Source of the DNA: Flavobacterium nitrogenifigens
Lineage (GTDB): Bacteria; Bacteroidota; Bacteroidia; Flavobacteriales; Flavobacteriaceae
NCBI RefSeq assembly: GCF_003254565.1
Contig: NZ_QJRI01000177.1
Location: 186,001 to 250,000 of the forward strand
DNA length: 64,000 nt
Direction: 5' to 3'
How positions within the stretch are numbered: the first letter of the stretch is position 1; each line of letters opens with the position of its first letter. Of the stretch, positions 1 to 8,296 are shown piece after piece. Position numbers and translations under genes: made by a program. The notes beneath the pieces are model-generated. The model did not search any database. It saw only the letters and a list, made by a program, of their open reading frames with translations, and was not told the DNA's origin.

Positions 1-458
1 TTTTCTTCAGGCACATTTAGTTTTTCAATCAATTCCTTTTTTGAAGTATTACTTACTGTAACAATTGCTTTTGAAACTTTTAACAATTGGGGTATTAATA
101 AATTATAAAAAAATACGAATCTTTTTGAAAACCATTCTGGGCAAATTTTATAAGATATATCATGAATAGCAACTATTTGATTCTTAAAAAATAATGGTCC
201 CGTATTACAAAGTGATATTAAAAGTGCTTTTTTCATTCGAACATAGGCGTACAATTCTACCTGTTCCCATAAATGACCTGTAGTTCTTCCTAAAACCTTA
301 GCGCCTAATTCATTTGCAACGTCATTATGTATAATGTTTTTTGGAGTTAAAAAAACAATTTCCGAATTTGCTCTTCTTAATTCTTTTGCTAATTCAATAG
401 CAAATCGTTGTACCCCTGTTACGGGCTGTGTTAAAAACCTTGAATTAATGACGATCAT
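1..458 (-). CDS. Glycosyltransferase, family 4 type (partial, 3' end outside window)
   Basis: Only the N-terminal part is present; the gene runs off the left edge. The reverse-strand translation begins MIVINSRFLTQPVTGVQRFA, the usual opening of Bacteroidota GT4 enzymes that add sugars to lipid-linked surface glycans. The TGVQR stretch corresponds to the N-terminal Rossmann-fold glycine loop of GT-B enzymes, and a later VAIHDISY segment fits the same fold. It lies just downstream of the polymerase gene, so it is probably in the same operon. An in-frame ATG at 473 would add five residues and overlap the stop of the previous gene; it has a GGAAGA just upstream, so the start is uncertain between 458 and 473. 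The donor and acceptor sugars cannot be read from the sequence. Confidence 0.85.
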   Translation of the reverse strand, partial: MIVINSRFLTQPVTGVQRFAIELAKELRRANSEIVFLTPKNIIHNDVANELGAKVLGRTTGHLWEQVELYAYVRMKKALLISLCNTGPLFFKNQIVAIHDISYKICPEWFSKRFVFFYNLLIPQLLKVSKAIVTVSNTSKKELIEKLNVPEE

Positions 459-465
459 TTTCAAA

Positions 466-1758
466 TTACGCATTTTTTCTTCCACGAAGTGCAACAGAAC
501 TGGCAATACCTAAAAACAAACTACTTATTACTGCTTCAAGACTATCAGTAGTCCAAGATATTATACAAATACAAACAACAATTCCACATAGTGCTACTGA
601 AAAACTATCTTCTCTCTTAACAAGTCTATTCATGAGCCAATAGAAACGAGTATATAAAAAGATCCCAAATAACCCGAAAAGACCCCATAAATATAAAAAT
701 GTGTTATCAGCAACACCAAGTCCATAACCTTTAATAGTGGTAATATCTCTTATTGGAAATGAAGAAAAAGCCGATCCAATTGTTCCAATTCCAGTTCCCC
801 AAATAAAACCGTTGTTATCTCTTACACATTGATAAAAGAAAGGCCAAGTATTAGTTAATCTATCATCAAATGAAAAAAGCAACGACCGACTTATTACACC
901 AAAACCCTCACTGTCAACTGAATAATCTAAAAAAATTCCAATTATCGGCAAAAAACATCCAAAAAAGGTTATGAAAAAGAAAAAACCTTTTATAAATTTT
1001 CTCTCATAGTAGTAGAAATAAATAATTGATGTGGAAAAATATGAAATTACTGCAGTTTTATTTGTAGTTAATATTAAACTACAAAATGTTACAATTAAAA
1101 GAAAAAGCTTTAAGAATTTTGATTTTAGAAACATGTTTATATAAGTTGAAAAAATAGCAATCATAAAAGCTAATGATGCCGATAATCTTGAAAAGCCAGC
1201 AATTCTATCTTCTCCTAATGTTGACCATTGTCTATTTGCTTCAATTTCCACGCCACCAATATTATAAACAAACCCTTTCCAGGGGAGCTCAGTCACATAA
1301 TCTAAATAAACACCAAGAATGGATGACAAAAAACATATCCAAACAATGATTAACAATTCTTTTCTCTTTATTTCCAAATATTGTCCATATAAAAATCCAA
1401 ACAAAAATGGACAATAAACAAAAATGCTAAAGAAAATATTAAACATCGTAGCTGAATGAAATAAAGAGATCAAGATAGATAACATAAGAAAAGCGAATAG
1501 CATCAAATTCTTAATTTTTAATGCTACTACTTTAATTATTACCGCAAACAAACATATTACCTTAGGAAGATAGATCATAAATGATAAGTTCCATTGAGTA
1601 AAATAATATCTTAGTGCTCCGGAAAACACTTCAAACAACAAAACAAGAGAAGTAATAACAAGAATGATAATAGACACTCTTCCTTTTTGTTTTTTGACTA
1701 ATTTATGCTCATGTAACTTCCGAGTGTCAGAATGCCCCTTAATATAATAGGTTTCCAT
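466..1758 (-). CDS. O-antigen/capsule polymerase-like membrane protein (Wzy type)
   Basis: A 430-residue, very hydrophobic protein with roughly ten to twelve predicted membrane helices and larger non-cytoplasmic loops between residues about 165-190 and 270-330. This is the layout of Wzy polymerases and O-antigen ligases, which join undecaprenyl-linked repeat units on the periplasmic face. A late segment DNTFLYLWGLFGLFG resembles the conserved C-terminal helix pair of the Wzy/WaaL group. It sits between glycosyltransferase genes and in the same operon as a flippase, which favours polymerase over ligase. Sequence conservation in this family is low, so the call rests on topology and neighbourhood. 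The start ATG is 30 bases after the stop of the preceding gene. Confidence 0.72.
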   Translation of the reverse strand: METYYIKGHSDTRKLHEHKLVKKQKGRVSIIILVITSLVLLFEVFSGALRYYFTQWNLSFMIYLPKVICLFAVIIKVVALKIKNLMLFAFLMLSILISLFHSATMFNIFFSIFVYCPFLFGFLYGQYLEIKRKELLIIVWICFLSSILGVYLDYVTELPWKGFVYNIGGVEIEANRQWSTLGEDRIAGFSRLSASLAFMIAIFSTYINMFLKSKFLKLFLLIVTFCSLILTTNKTAVISYFSTSIIYFYYYERKFIKGFFFFITFFGCFLPIIGIFLDYSVDSEGFGVISRSLLFSFDDRLTNTWPFFYQCVRDNNGFIWGTGIGTIGSAFSSFPIRDITTIKGYGLGVADNTFLYLWGLFGLFGIFLYTRFYWLMNRLVKREDSFSVALCGIVVCICIISWTTDSLEAVISSLFLGIASSVALRGRKNA

Positions 1759-1787
1759 TTATCTACCTTCTTTAAAAACCAAGGTTA

Positions 1788-2936
1788 CTAATTTTCCAAC
1801 ATTTTATTGTAAAGACTAACATATCTGGATGCAACCTTCTCAGTAAATTTATTCCTTTGCTCAGGAACAACTTTTGTGCGTAATATTTCCATAATCTTTA
1901 CTATTAATTCATCTGATTCAGGTTCAAACAAATCATCTTCAATAAGCAATTCTTTAATACCTCCCCGTTTGCTTGCTAATACATATTTGCCATGCAAAAC
2001 CCCTTCTATTACAACTCTGCCAAAAGGTTCCTGCCAAAGAGATGGAACAATTAAAACATCAATACTTTTATAAAAAAACTCAGAGTCAACAACTCCAACA
2101 AATTCAACTCTATTTGACTTGTATTTTTTTTTCAGCAAATCGTCGAAACTTCCATTCCCTCTTCCTGCAATTATTAATTTCCAATTATTTATGTGTTCTA
2201 GCTTCTCGAAAGTTTTTAATAATTGAATTATTCCTTTAGACTCATTTAATTGACCTATAAATCCAAAAACAATACTAGATTCGTCAACATCTCTTTTAAT
2301 AGTTTCAACGACCCTTATATCGTTACCTATTACTTCCCTGCTTATTGTATTTTCAAAATAGCCAAGCTGAATATGCTTTTGGAGTACATAGTCACTTATT
2401 CCAACAACACTATCAACTAAACAACTTGTTTTTTTTTTGGGGAGAGAAAACTTTTTACATAGTAAACATTGATTGAAACAATTTTTATTATCTTTATACA
2501 TTGTAGCATTTGGACAAACTAAATAATAATCCCTAATAGTATGAATTATTTTAATGCGATTCTTTTGAGCAACTTTCCAAACTACTACAGATAATCCTGA
2601 TAAATTATTTGTATGCACAATTTTAGGTTTTTCCTTTTGTAGTATTTTAGTAATTTTATTCTCTAACCTAAAATTATATGTATCAATTGAATGCCAAACT
2701 ATTTTTTTCAAAGCTGAAGCACTCTCTTGATCAAAACCCCAATAAAGATTTCTATTATTGATATAATAAACTTTTACCCCATTAATCTCATCAATATAGT
2801 CACTTTTCGAAGTCGAAGTTACAACTGTAACTTTGACTCCCTGTTTTAATAAATTTTCTGCTAAAGACTGAACAGATTTTTCTGCGCCTCCAATACTATT
2901 GGGAAAATACAAAGTATTAAAAATCAAAACTCTCAT
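1788..2936 (-). CDS. Glycosyltransferase family 4
   Basis: A 382-residue GT-B enzyme that should transfer a nucleotide-activated sugar to a growing lipid-linked glycan at the inner face of the cytoplasmic membrane. The N-terminus shows the GGAE loop at residues 16-19. The C-terminal half has the retaining-GT4 E-x7-E motif in EPFGRVVIE near residue 302, followed by ASKRGGIKELL. A cysteine cluster in the middle (CPN...CFNQCLLCK, about residues 140-165) recurs in a subgroup of GT4 proteins. The gene is 18 bases downstream of the family 2 glycosyltransferase start-to-stop junction, so the two are probably co-transcribed. Sugar specificity is unknown. Confidence 0.88.
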   Translation of the reverse strand: MRVLIFNTLYFPNSIGGAEKSVQSLAENLLKQGVKVTVVTSTSKSDYIDEINGVKVYYINNRNLYWGFDQESASALKKIVWHSIDTYNFRLENKITKILQKEKPKIVHTNNLSGLSVVVWKVAQKNRIKIIHTIRDYYLVCPNATMYKDNKNCFNQCLLCKKFSLPKKKTSCLVDSVVGISDYVLQKHIQLGYFENTISREVIGNDIRVVETIKRDVDESSIVFGFIGQLNESKGIIQLLKTFEKLEHINNWKLIIAGRGNGSFDDLLKKKYKSNRVEFVGVVDSEFFYKSIDVLIVPSLWQEPFGRVVIEGVLHGKYVLASKRGGIKELLIEDDLFEPESDELIVKIMEILRTKVVPEQRNKFTEKVASRYVSLYNKMLEN

Positions 2937-2954
2937 TTTACATTTTTCTATAAA

Positions 2955-3827
2955 TTACAAAGTGTTGTATGCTCGAAAATATTCATACAATGATTTTATA
3001 GTATTTTTATAAATAAATCTTCTCTTAGCTGTCGCTTTTTTAAAAACAGAATTCGTAGCCGAATCCTCTTTATGAAACACATTAATTTTATTACTATAAA
3101 TTACTTTCATGCTATTACGTCTAATTCTATGATATAGAATATCCTCTTCAAGAAACATGAATGTTTTATCAAAAAAAACATCTTTAAACTTTTTGAAATA
3201 AGACTTTGAAAAAATTACCGCTGCCCCATGTACTTTAATATTTTTTCTAAAAACATCGTTCTTGTATTCGCTAAAAGCAATCCTATTTTTATATTTTTTT
3301 TCATTCCAAAAAAATACAAATTTTTGATCTAGATTAATGAAACTTAAGAGGAGTAAAAAAACTAACAATAAAAATTCTTTTATTATAGCCTTCTTTGTTA
3401 CTATTGCAAAATCAACAGGGTTTTGATGCAAATTATCTATCAATGAAATAATATCAGGGCCTAGAACATCAAAATTATGAGAGATTTTTAGATCTATTAT
3501 CTTATTCTCAAAATCCTTTTGATTAATTATAATGTCATTATTCAAAACAACTAAAAAATCTGGTTCGTAATTATCAATTGCAAAATTGCAACCTAGATTA
3601 TTTCCTTTTGCAAAACCAAGATTAGTTTCTGAGAGTATCACAATCACGTTTAATGAATCAGCGTATTTTTCTTTAAGAACTTCACCACTTTTATTGGGAG
3701 AACAATTATCTACAATAATTATTTTTTGCTCAATATCTTTATCCTGTAACTTAATAATTGACTCTACACATTCTATCGTATCCGCAATTACCTGATAATG
3801 AAGAATTATGTAATTAATTTTTTTCAT
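2955..3827 (-). CDS. Glycosyltransferase family 2
   Basis: A 290-residue GT-A fold protein. The N-terminal half carries IIVDNCSPN and the acidic metal/nucleotide-binding segment VVLNNDI near residue 95, which resembles rhamnosyltransferase-like members that use NND rather than DxD. A catalytic-base region FLEEDILYHRIRR lies near residue 230. A hydrophobic stretch around residues 150-165 may contact the membrane. Together with the neighbouring GT4 enzymes it would build the repeat unit of the surface polysaccharide. A 114-base gap separates it from the upstream flippase gene; no convincing promoter was seen in that gap, so read-through from the operon promoter is assumed. Confidence 0.87.
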   Translation of the reverse strand: MKKINYIILHYQVIADTIECVESIIKLQDKDIEQKIIIVDNCSPNKSGEVLKEKYADSLNVIVILSETNLGFAKGNNLGCNFAIDNYEPDFLVVLNNDIIINQKDFENKIIDLKISHNFDVLGPDIISLIDNLHQNPVDFAIVTKKAIIKEFLLLVFLLLLSFINLDQKFVFFWNEKKYKNRIAFSEYKNDVFRKNIKVHGAAVIFSKSYFKKFKDVFFDKTFMFLEEDILYHRIRRNSMKVIYSNKINVFHKEDSATNSVFKKATAKRRFIYKNTIKSLYEYFRAYNTL

Positions 3828-3941
3828 ACTTTCATTTATTCAGCTATAAAACAATAATTTAAAAACAAACTTTACTGCTTTAAATAATACTAATATGATT
3901 AAACAGAATTTTTAAAAGATTAACTTAGAACTTTATGAAAA

Positions 3942-5204
3942 CTAATTATAATAAACTAAAATTTTCTTTTTGTAGCTGATATAAAAAAGAAATATCATAC
4001 CCCAAAACTCAACAATTAAAATTAAGTATGCCAATGTTGTAAGGAAAACACTGTGTAGTAAGATTAATATAAATACACCTAGACAAAATAAAACTCCTGA
4101 CGAAACAATTACGCGCGCAAAGTCTTTATTATATCCAAAAATAATCAATCTAGAAGGACCTAAAAATTGACTAAAAGCGGTCATTAATGCCGAAAAAGAT
4201 AAAATTCTTATAATTAAAGAAGCACTTTGCATCTCTTTATTGCCTAGAAATTTGATAATAGAATCTACTGAAATAAATATGGAGACAATAATAATTAAAG
4301 TAAACAAGACAGTAAACTTCATCATCTTATTTATTTTTGAAACACTTTTTTCTCTTGCTAATAGAGGAAATGTTGCCTGACCAAACATTCCAATTGGAAT
4401 TTTAATTAAACGCAATATTTTTTCTCCTAAATCATAAATAGCAACATCACCCATTCCTAAAAATCCTCCAACTAAAATTCTATTTGCATTAACATAAATT
4501 TGAATTGAAGCAGCAGAAATAAATAAAGGTAAACTTTCTATAAAATAGTATTTTAATATCTCTTTTTTTTGAAAAGTTAAAACAATCTTTTCTTTAATTA
4601 AAAGAATATAAATTGCGATCAAACCCGAAAAAACAGCTCCTAAACCCTGAAAAATAGGCACATACAAATAGTCATCTTTCTTATGAACAAATAAAAAAAT
4701 TAAAATTGTAAACAAAATTTTAGATGCAATAGTAATAAAAGTAGTATACTTCATTTTTTCTATAGCTTGAAAAAACCATTGCGGAAACAAAAAATCATTA
4801 AAGGTTATTGCAAAACAAAATAAAAACAATATATACTCTCTTTTAAATGGTGGTACAAAAATAAAAAGCAAAAGCAATATTATAAACGTACTAATCCATA
4901 ACAATAATTTAACTATTAATACTGCAGAAACAATTTCGTTTAGTTTTTTATAGTCATATCTATTTTCTGCTATATTTTTTGTTGCTGATATATTAAATCC
5001 AAAATTGATTATCAACGAAAAATACATTATTATTGATTGAGCAAAAACGATAATTCCATATGTCTGAATTCCTAAAACTCTTATTAAATAAGGATAAGAG
5101 ATTAAAGGCAATAAAATATTAAAAAGCTGTAATATTGTTAAATAACTGAAATTTTGCAACACAACTTTATAATTAAGAATCTTTTCTCTTATCTCTATCT
5201 TCAT
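3942..5204 (-). CDS. Polysaccharide repeat-unit flippase (Wzx/MOP superfamily)
   Basis: A 420-residue integral membrane protein with about twelve to fourteen helices. The N-terminus LPLISYPYLIRVLGIQTYG is the standard opening of Wzx/RfbX-like flippases of the MOP superfamily, which move undecaprenyl-linked glycan units across the cytoplasmic membrane. The charged loop around KILRLIKIPIGMFGQATFP is also typical. It is placed with a polymerase-like gene and three glycosyltransferases, consistent with a Wzx/Wzy-dependent pathway. The region from 1 to about 5200 is visibly richer in A and T than the rest of the window, as is common for surface polysaccharide loci exchanged between strains (inference). 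Confidence 0.88.
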   Translation of the reverse strand: MKIEIREKILNYKVVLQNFSYLTILQLFNILLPLISYPYLIRVLGIQTYGIIVFAQSIIMYFSLIINFGFNISATKNIAENRYDYKKLNEIVSAVLIVKLLLWISTFIILLLLFIFVPPFKREYILFLFCFAITFNDFLFPQWFFQAIEKMKYTTFITIASKILFTILIFLFVHKKDDYLYVPIFQGLGAVFSGLIAIYILLIKEKIVLTFQKKEILKYYFIESLPLFISAASIQIYVNANRILVGGFLGMGDVAIYDLGEKILRLIKIPIGMFGQATFPLLAREKSVSKINKMMKFTVLFTLIIIVSIFISVDSIIKFLGNKEMQSASLIIRILSFSALMTAFSQFLGPSRLIIFGYNKDFARVIVSSGVLFCLGVFILILLHSVFLTTLAYLILIVEFWGMIFLFYISYKKKILVYYN

Positions 5205-5242
5205 TAAAAACTTCTATAAAACAGCAATTGATACAATAAATA

Positions 5243-5662
5243 TCATCTAGCCAACTCCCTAACAGCCACTTCCTTCCTAAGCCCACTACTAGAAAAACGA
5301 TGATCCCGAGTATTAAAATAAAGCTCAATTCCTTTTTCTTCACAATATGATCTTCCTGTAAATTTTTTATGCTGATATTCATCGCCTATTATGCGAACAT
5401 CTATTTTAAAAGCTCTTAGGATATCTTCTAAGTCTTGTTCTGTAGAATAAGGAACAATTTCATCAACAAACTTGCATCCTTTTAGCTGAATATACCTTTC
5501 GACTACAGTTTGAGTGGGTTTATTTTTTTCTGGCCTATCTAATGTCGGATCCGTTTGCAATCCCACTATTAGATAATCACATATCTGCTTTGCTTCTTCT
5601 AACATTTTAATATGTCCTGCATGCAGTAAATCAAAAGCGCTAAAAGTTATCCCTATCTTCAT
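5243..5662 (-). CDS. Cytidylyltransferase-like nucleotidyltransferase
   Basis: A 139-residue single-domain protein of the HxGH nucleotidyltransferase family. HAGH at residues 14-17 binds the nucleotide phosphates, and the C-terminal HRFSSSGLR near residues 121-129 matches the second nucleotide-binding motif. The length and RPEKNKPTQTVVERY region resemble glycerol-3-phosphate cytidylyltransferase (TagD) and the adenylyltransferase domain of HldE. It would activate a polyol phosphate or heptose phosphate for incorporation into the glycan. The substrate is not certain because the second motif differs from the TagD RTEGIST. It is the first gene of the polysaccharide operon, 38 bases ahead of the flippase. 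Confidence 0.82.
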   Translation of the reverse strand: MKIGITFSAFDLLHAGHIKMLEEAKQICDYLIVGLQTDPTLDRPEKNKPTQTVVERYIQLKGCKFVDEIVPYSTEQDLEDILRAFKIDVRIIGDEYQHKKFTGRSYCEEKGIELYFNTRDHRFSSSGLRKEVAVRELAR

Positions 5663-5999
5663 TTCTTAGACTTTAGTTTTTTTATTTATAATTGTCAAAT
5701 TCTTAGCTGCCTGGCACAGCTTCGCTACTCCCACTCACATAAATTGGGATCAAATCTGATTTTAATTATGTACACAAACCTTCCTTAAATATGTCGTAGG
5801 CTTATGTTTTTATTTTTTTGCAAAAGTAGCCTAACGTAAAGGTAGGACACAAGCCAAAAAGAAAGAATTATCCTATCTTGTTACAAATAAAACCTTTTGG
5901 GGTTATCTCAAAAATGGGGTAAAAAGACATTTATAGCAATTTGCGCCCATTTTTCGGGCTGTAAACTCTATTTTTACTTTCTTAATAAACCTTAATCAA
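5663..5999. other. Intergenic region upstream of the polysaccharide operon
   Basis: A 337-base gap between divergent genes. It holds the operon promoter at 5821-5852 and the presumed untranslated leader. Within the leader is a small dyad, AGCTG and CAGCT arms at 5705-5721, which could form a hairpin in the RNA. On the plus side there is a near-consensus TATTTTTA at 5969-5976, 24 bases ahead of the next gene, and a short GCCC/GGGC hairpin just before it. No coding sequence was recognised. Confidence 0.5.
5821..5852 (-). promoter_or_regulatory. Promoter of the polysaccharide operon
   Basis: On the minus strand TACTTTTG (5828-5821) matches the Bacteroidota -7 consensus TAnnTTTG. A TTG at 5852-5850 lies 21 bases further upstream as the -33 element. 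Transcription would start near 5814, giving a leader of about 150 bases before the nucleotidyltransferase ATG at 5662. Confidence 0.6.
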
Positions 6000-6971
6000 A
6001 TGATTAGAATATTAGTACTTTGGGGCCTATTTATCTCTTCGGCTTATAGTCAAAATGAAGTGTACCTGGATGTGAAAACTAAAAAATATGATTCTTCATC
6101 AATAATAAACACTCGTAAATTCAGTCATAAAAACCTGAAATTAAAACCAGAATACTCCATACGTTTGAGCGATTCTATAAAAGAAACTTCTGGATTAATC
6201 GCTTTCGAAAATCTGCTTTGGACTCATAATGACGATCGTGACAAAACAATTTATGGATTAGATTCTTTGGGAAAAATTAAAAAGAAAATCGTTCTGGAAC
6301 AGGCAGTAAACAACGATTGGGAAGAAATCTCGCAGGATAGTACACATATTTATATTGGAGATTTTGGAAATAATTATTCTGGAAATAGATCGGATTTAAA
6401 AATCCTTAAAATCGAAAAAAAATCTTTTTTTGAAGGCATTCCAAATATTGAAATCATTTTGTTTTCTTATTCTGACCAAACCGATTTTTCTCCTTCAAAA
6501 CCAAACAAAACCAATTTTGATTGCGAAGCTTTTATTGTTTCTAAAGACAGCATTTATCTGTTTTCCAAACAATGGAAATCATCTAAAACCAATATTTACG
6601 TTTTGGCTAAACAAGAAGGAACACAAACTGCAAAACTCAAAGCCACACTTGACACCAAAGGTTTGGTTACTGGTGCAGCTTATTTAGAAGATAAAAAACT
6701 AATCACTTTGTGTGGATATACCAAAATTGGGAAGCCTTTTTTATACCTACTTTACGATTTTAAAAATCAGGATTTTTTGTCTGGAAATAAAAGACGAATC
6801 GATATAAAACTTCCTTTTCATCAAATAGAAGGAATTGCAACAAAAGACGGACTTCATTATTTTATGACAAATGAATCTTTGGTTCGAAAACCTATTTTAA
6901 ACAATCCGCAGCAAATTCATTATTTTGATTTGAGTTCAGTTCTAAATCAATACATCAATCCGCAGAAATAG
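6000..6971 (+). CDS. Exported beta-propeller-like protein of unknown function
   Basis: A 323-residue protein with an N-terminal signal peptide (cleavage probably after AYS at about residue 17). The mature part consists of repeated beta-strand-rich blocks with spaced motifs such as LLWTHNDDRD, IYIGDFGNN and IEGIATKDGLHYF. These resemble the esterase-like or SdiA-regulated beta-propeller folds used for extracytoplasmic ligand binding. There is no lipobox and no clear type IX secretion C-terminal domain. It resembles in general style the product at 46184-47020, which lacks a signal peptide. No enzymatic residues were identified. The 3' end overlaps the converging DUF4386 gene by 17 bases. Confidence 0.72.
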   Translation: MIRILVLWGLFISSAYSQNEVYLDVKTKKYDSSSIINTRKFSHKNLKLKPEYSIRLSDSIKETSGLIAFENLLWTHNDDRDKTIYGLDSLGKIKKKIVLEQAVNNDWEEISQDSTHIYIGDFGNNYSGNRSDLKILKIEKKSFFEGIPNIEIILFSYSDQTDFSPSKPNKTNFDCEAFIVSKDSIYLFSKQWKSSKTNIYVLAKQEGTQTAKLKATLDTKGLVTGAAYLEDKKLITLCGYTKIGKPFLYLLYDFKNQDFLSGNKRRIDIKLPFHQIEGIATKDGLHYFMTNESLVRKPILNNPQQIHYFDLSSVLNQYINPQK

Positions 6972-7644
6972 TTTTATTTTTTGCTCCCATTATCAAAAGC
7001 CATAAGCAAGTTCCTATTTCTCCAAGGCTTGCAGGAAGTCGCACATAAGATGATATTCCGAGTTCAGAATAATTAGGAAACAATGTATTTGCAAAGAAAT
7101 TTATTAAATAGCCTAGACAGCCTAGCATTAATAATACTCCGAAAAATTTGGGAATTATTCCTGATTTGAAAATTAAATAACCAAGCGGAAAAAGCCAAAG
7201 TCCCCAAAATATCTGAACAATTAGATTTCCGTAATCATATTGATTTAGATAAAACATAACCTGTTCAGCATCTTTCTCATGGGAATTAATAATAGAAAGC
7301 ACTGCAAATTTATTTTGCATATTTATAAAAGAAATTGGCACGCTTACAACTGCCAAAACAACCATATAAATAGCATAAGTTTGATTAACGGATTTTAGCA
7401 GTTTATAAAAAACAAAAGGCAAAAACAGAAAGAAAGTATAGCAAATTAGACCGCTTACGATACCAATTCTGAAGAGAAATTCAGATTGGACAATATTATT
7501 ATAAGTCATCGAAGCATTATCCCAAACAATTAATTTGGAAGGAACATATCCTAGACTAAAAATTCCAGTTAATACAACTACTAAATATATTAAACCGGCA
7601 ATTCTACCAGTATTTCTAAACGATACATTTGATTCTTGATTCAT
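6955..7644 (-). CDS. DUF4386 family membrane protein
   Basis: A 229-residue protein with about six membrane helices. The opening NTGRIAGLIYLVVVLTGIF and later helix pattern are characteristic of DUF4386, a family of unknown function that is common near small regulators in Bacteroidota and Firmicutes. It is 18 bases downstream of the DUF6326 gene and both are membrane proteins, so they probably form a two-gene operon. Its 3' end overlaps that of the oppositely oriented gene at 6000-6971. No catalytic motif is visible. Confidence 0.82.
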   Translation of the reverse strand: MNQESNVSFRNTGRIAGLIYLVVVLTGIFSLGYVPSKLIVWDNASMTYNNIVQSEFLFRIGIVSGLICYTFFLFLPFVFYKLLKSVNQTYAIYMVVLAVVSVPISFINMQNKFAVLSIINSHEKDAEQVMFYLNQYDYGNLIVQIFWGLWLFPLGYLIFKSGIIPKFFGVLLMLGCLGYLINFFANTLFPNYSELGISSYVRLPASLGEIGTCLWLLIMGAKNKTISAD

Positions 7645-7662
7645 GCTTTTATCTTTTAAAAT

Positions 7663-8094
7663 TTAAACCTTTTTTGGCCATTTCAATGCAGTCCAAAATA
7701 TTACTGATGTCAGAACACTTTCTATTAATGCGAAAAAAACGTAAAAACTCCACCATGGCGCAATTGTCGTAAAGGCTATTAAAAGCATTATTAACGTATA
7801 AATAATTCCAAAAATGATATTGAGAAGACGGTTAAATTTTGGCTTTAAAACAACCGATGCAACAATCATTAATGCTGGAATTGCCATTAAAATTGCTGCA
7901 AGAAATAATTTTACTGGAGAATCAAGAAGTGTATCTCCACTTATAAAATCCTCTACTTTTTTAGGAACGTAAAGCGAGAAATAATCTCCATATACATAAC
8001 AAAACATTACTGAAGTCCATAATGCCGCAAGTTTGATTTTGGGATTGATTCTAAAATCTTCGTAACCACTGGTATTTATTTGTTTCTCGCTCAT
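7663..8094 (-). CDS. DUF6326 family small membrane protein
   Basis: A 143-residue protein with four predicted membrane helices. The segment KIKLAALWTSVMFCYVYGDYFSLYVP near residue 20 is the recognisable core of the DUF6326 family, whose function is unknown. It precedes the DUF4386 gene and is probably co-transcribed with it. Upstream at 8121-8133 is a short dyad (GACGA and TCGTC) that could be an operator, but no regulator gene lies next to it. Confidence 0.78.
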   Translation of the reverse strand: MSEKQINTSGYEDFRINPKIKLAALWTSVMFCYVYGDYFSLYVPKKVEDFISGDTLLDSPVKLFLAAILMAIPALMIVASVVLKPKFNRLLNIIFGIIYTLIMLLIAFTTIAPWWSFYVFFALIESVLTSVIFWTALKWPKKV

Positions 8095-8235
8095 GTTTTA
8101 AGGAATTAAATTGTAAATATGACGAATGTCGTCTTAAAATGTTACAATCGGTTTTTACAATCAACTTCCGTAGTGATTTTATAAAAGCATGGAAACCAGT
8201 TTTAAAACCCGTTTTTTTTCTCTAGTTCAAAAACC

Positions 8236-8243
8236 TATCTTTG
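8236..8243 (+). promoter_or_regulatory. Promoter -7 element of the ABC-F gene
   Basis: TATCTTTG matches TAnnTTTG exactly and lies 53 bases ahead of the ATG at 8297. A T-rich stretch sits where the -33 element is expected. Confidence 0.55.
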
Positions 8244-8296
8244 CGCATTATTAGAATTTTAATTAATAGAGACTGATATTTCAGTTAAAAATCTTC

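Noticed and set aside
1876..2239. Plus-strand open frames opposite the GT4 gene
   Set aside because: They lie entirely within a clearly coding minus-strand gene with GT4 motifs and have no recognisable domain, so they are frame shadows.
5173..5382. 69-codon minus-strand open frame overlapping the flippase start and nucleotidyltransferase 3' end
   Set aside because: It overlaps two genes with clear motifs, in a different frame, and has no recognisable domain.
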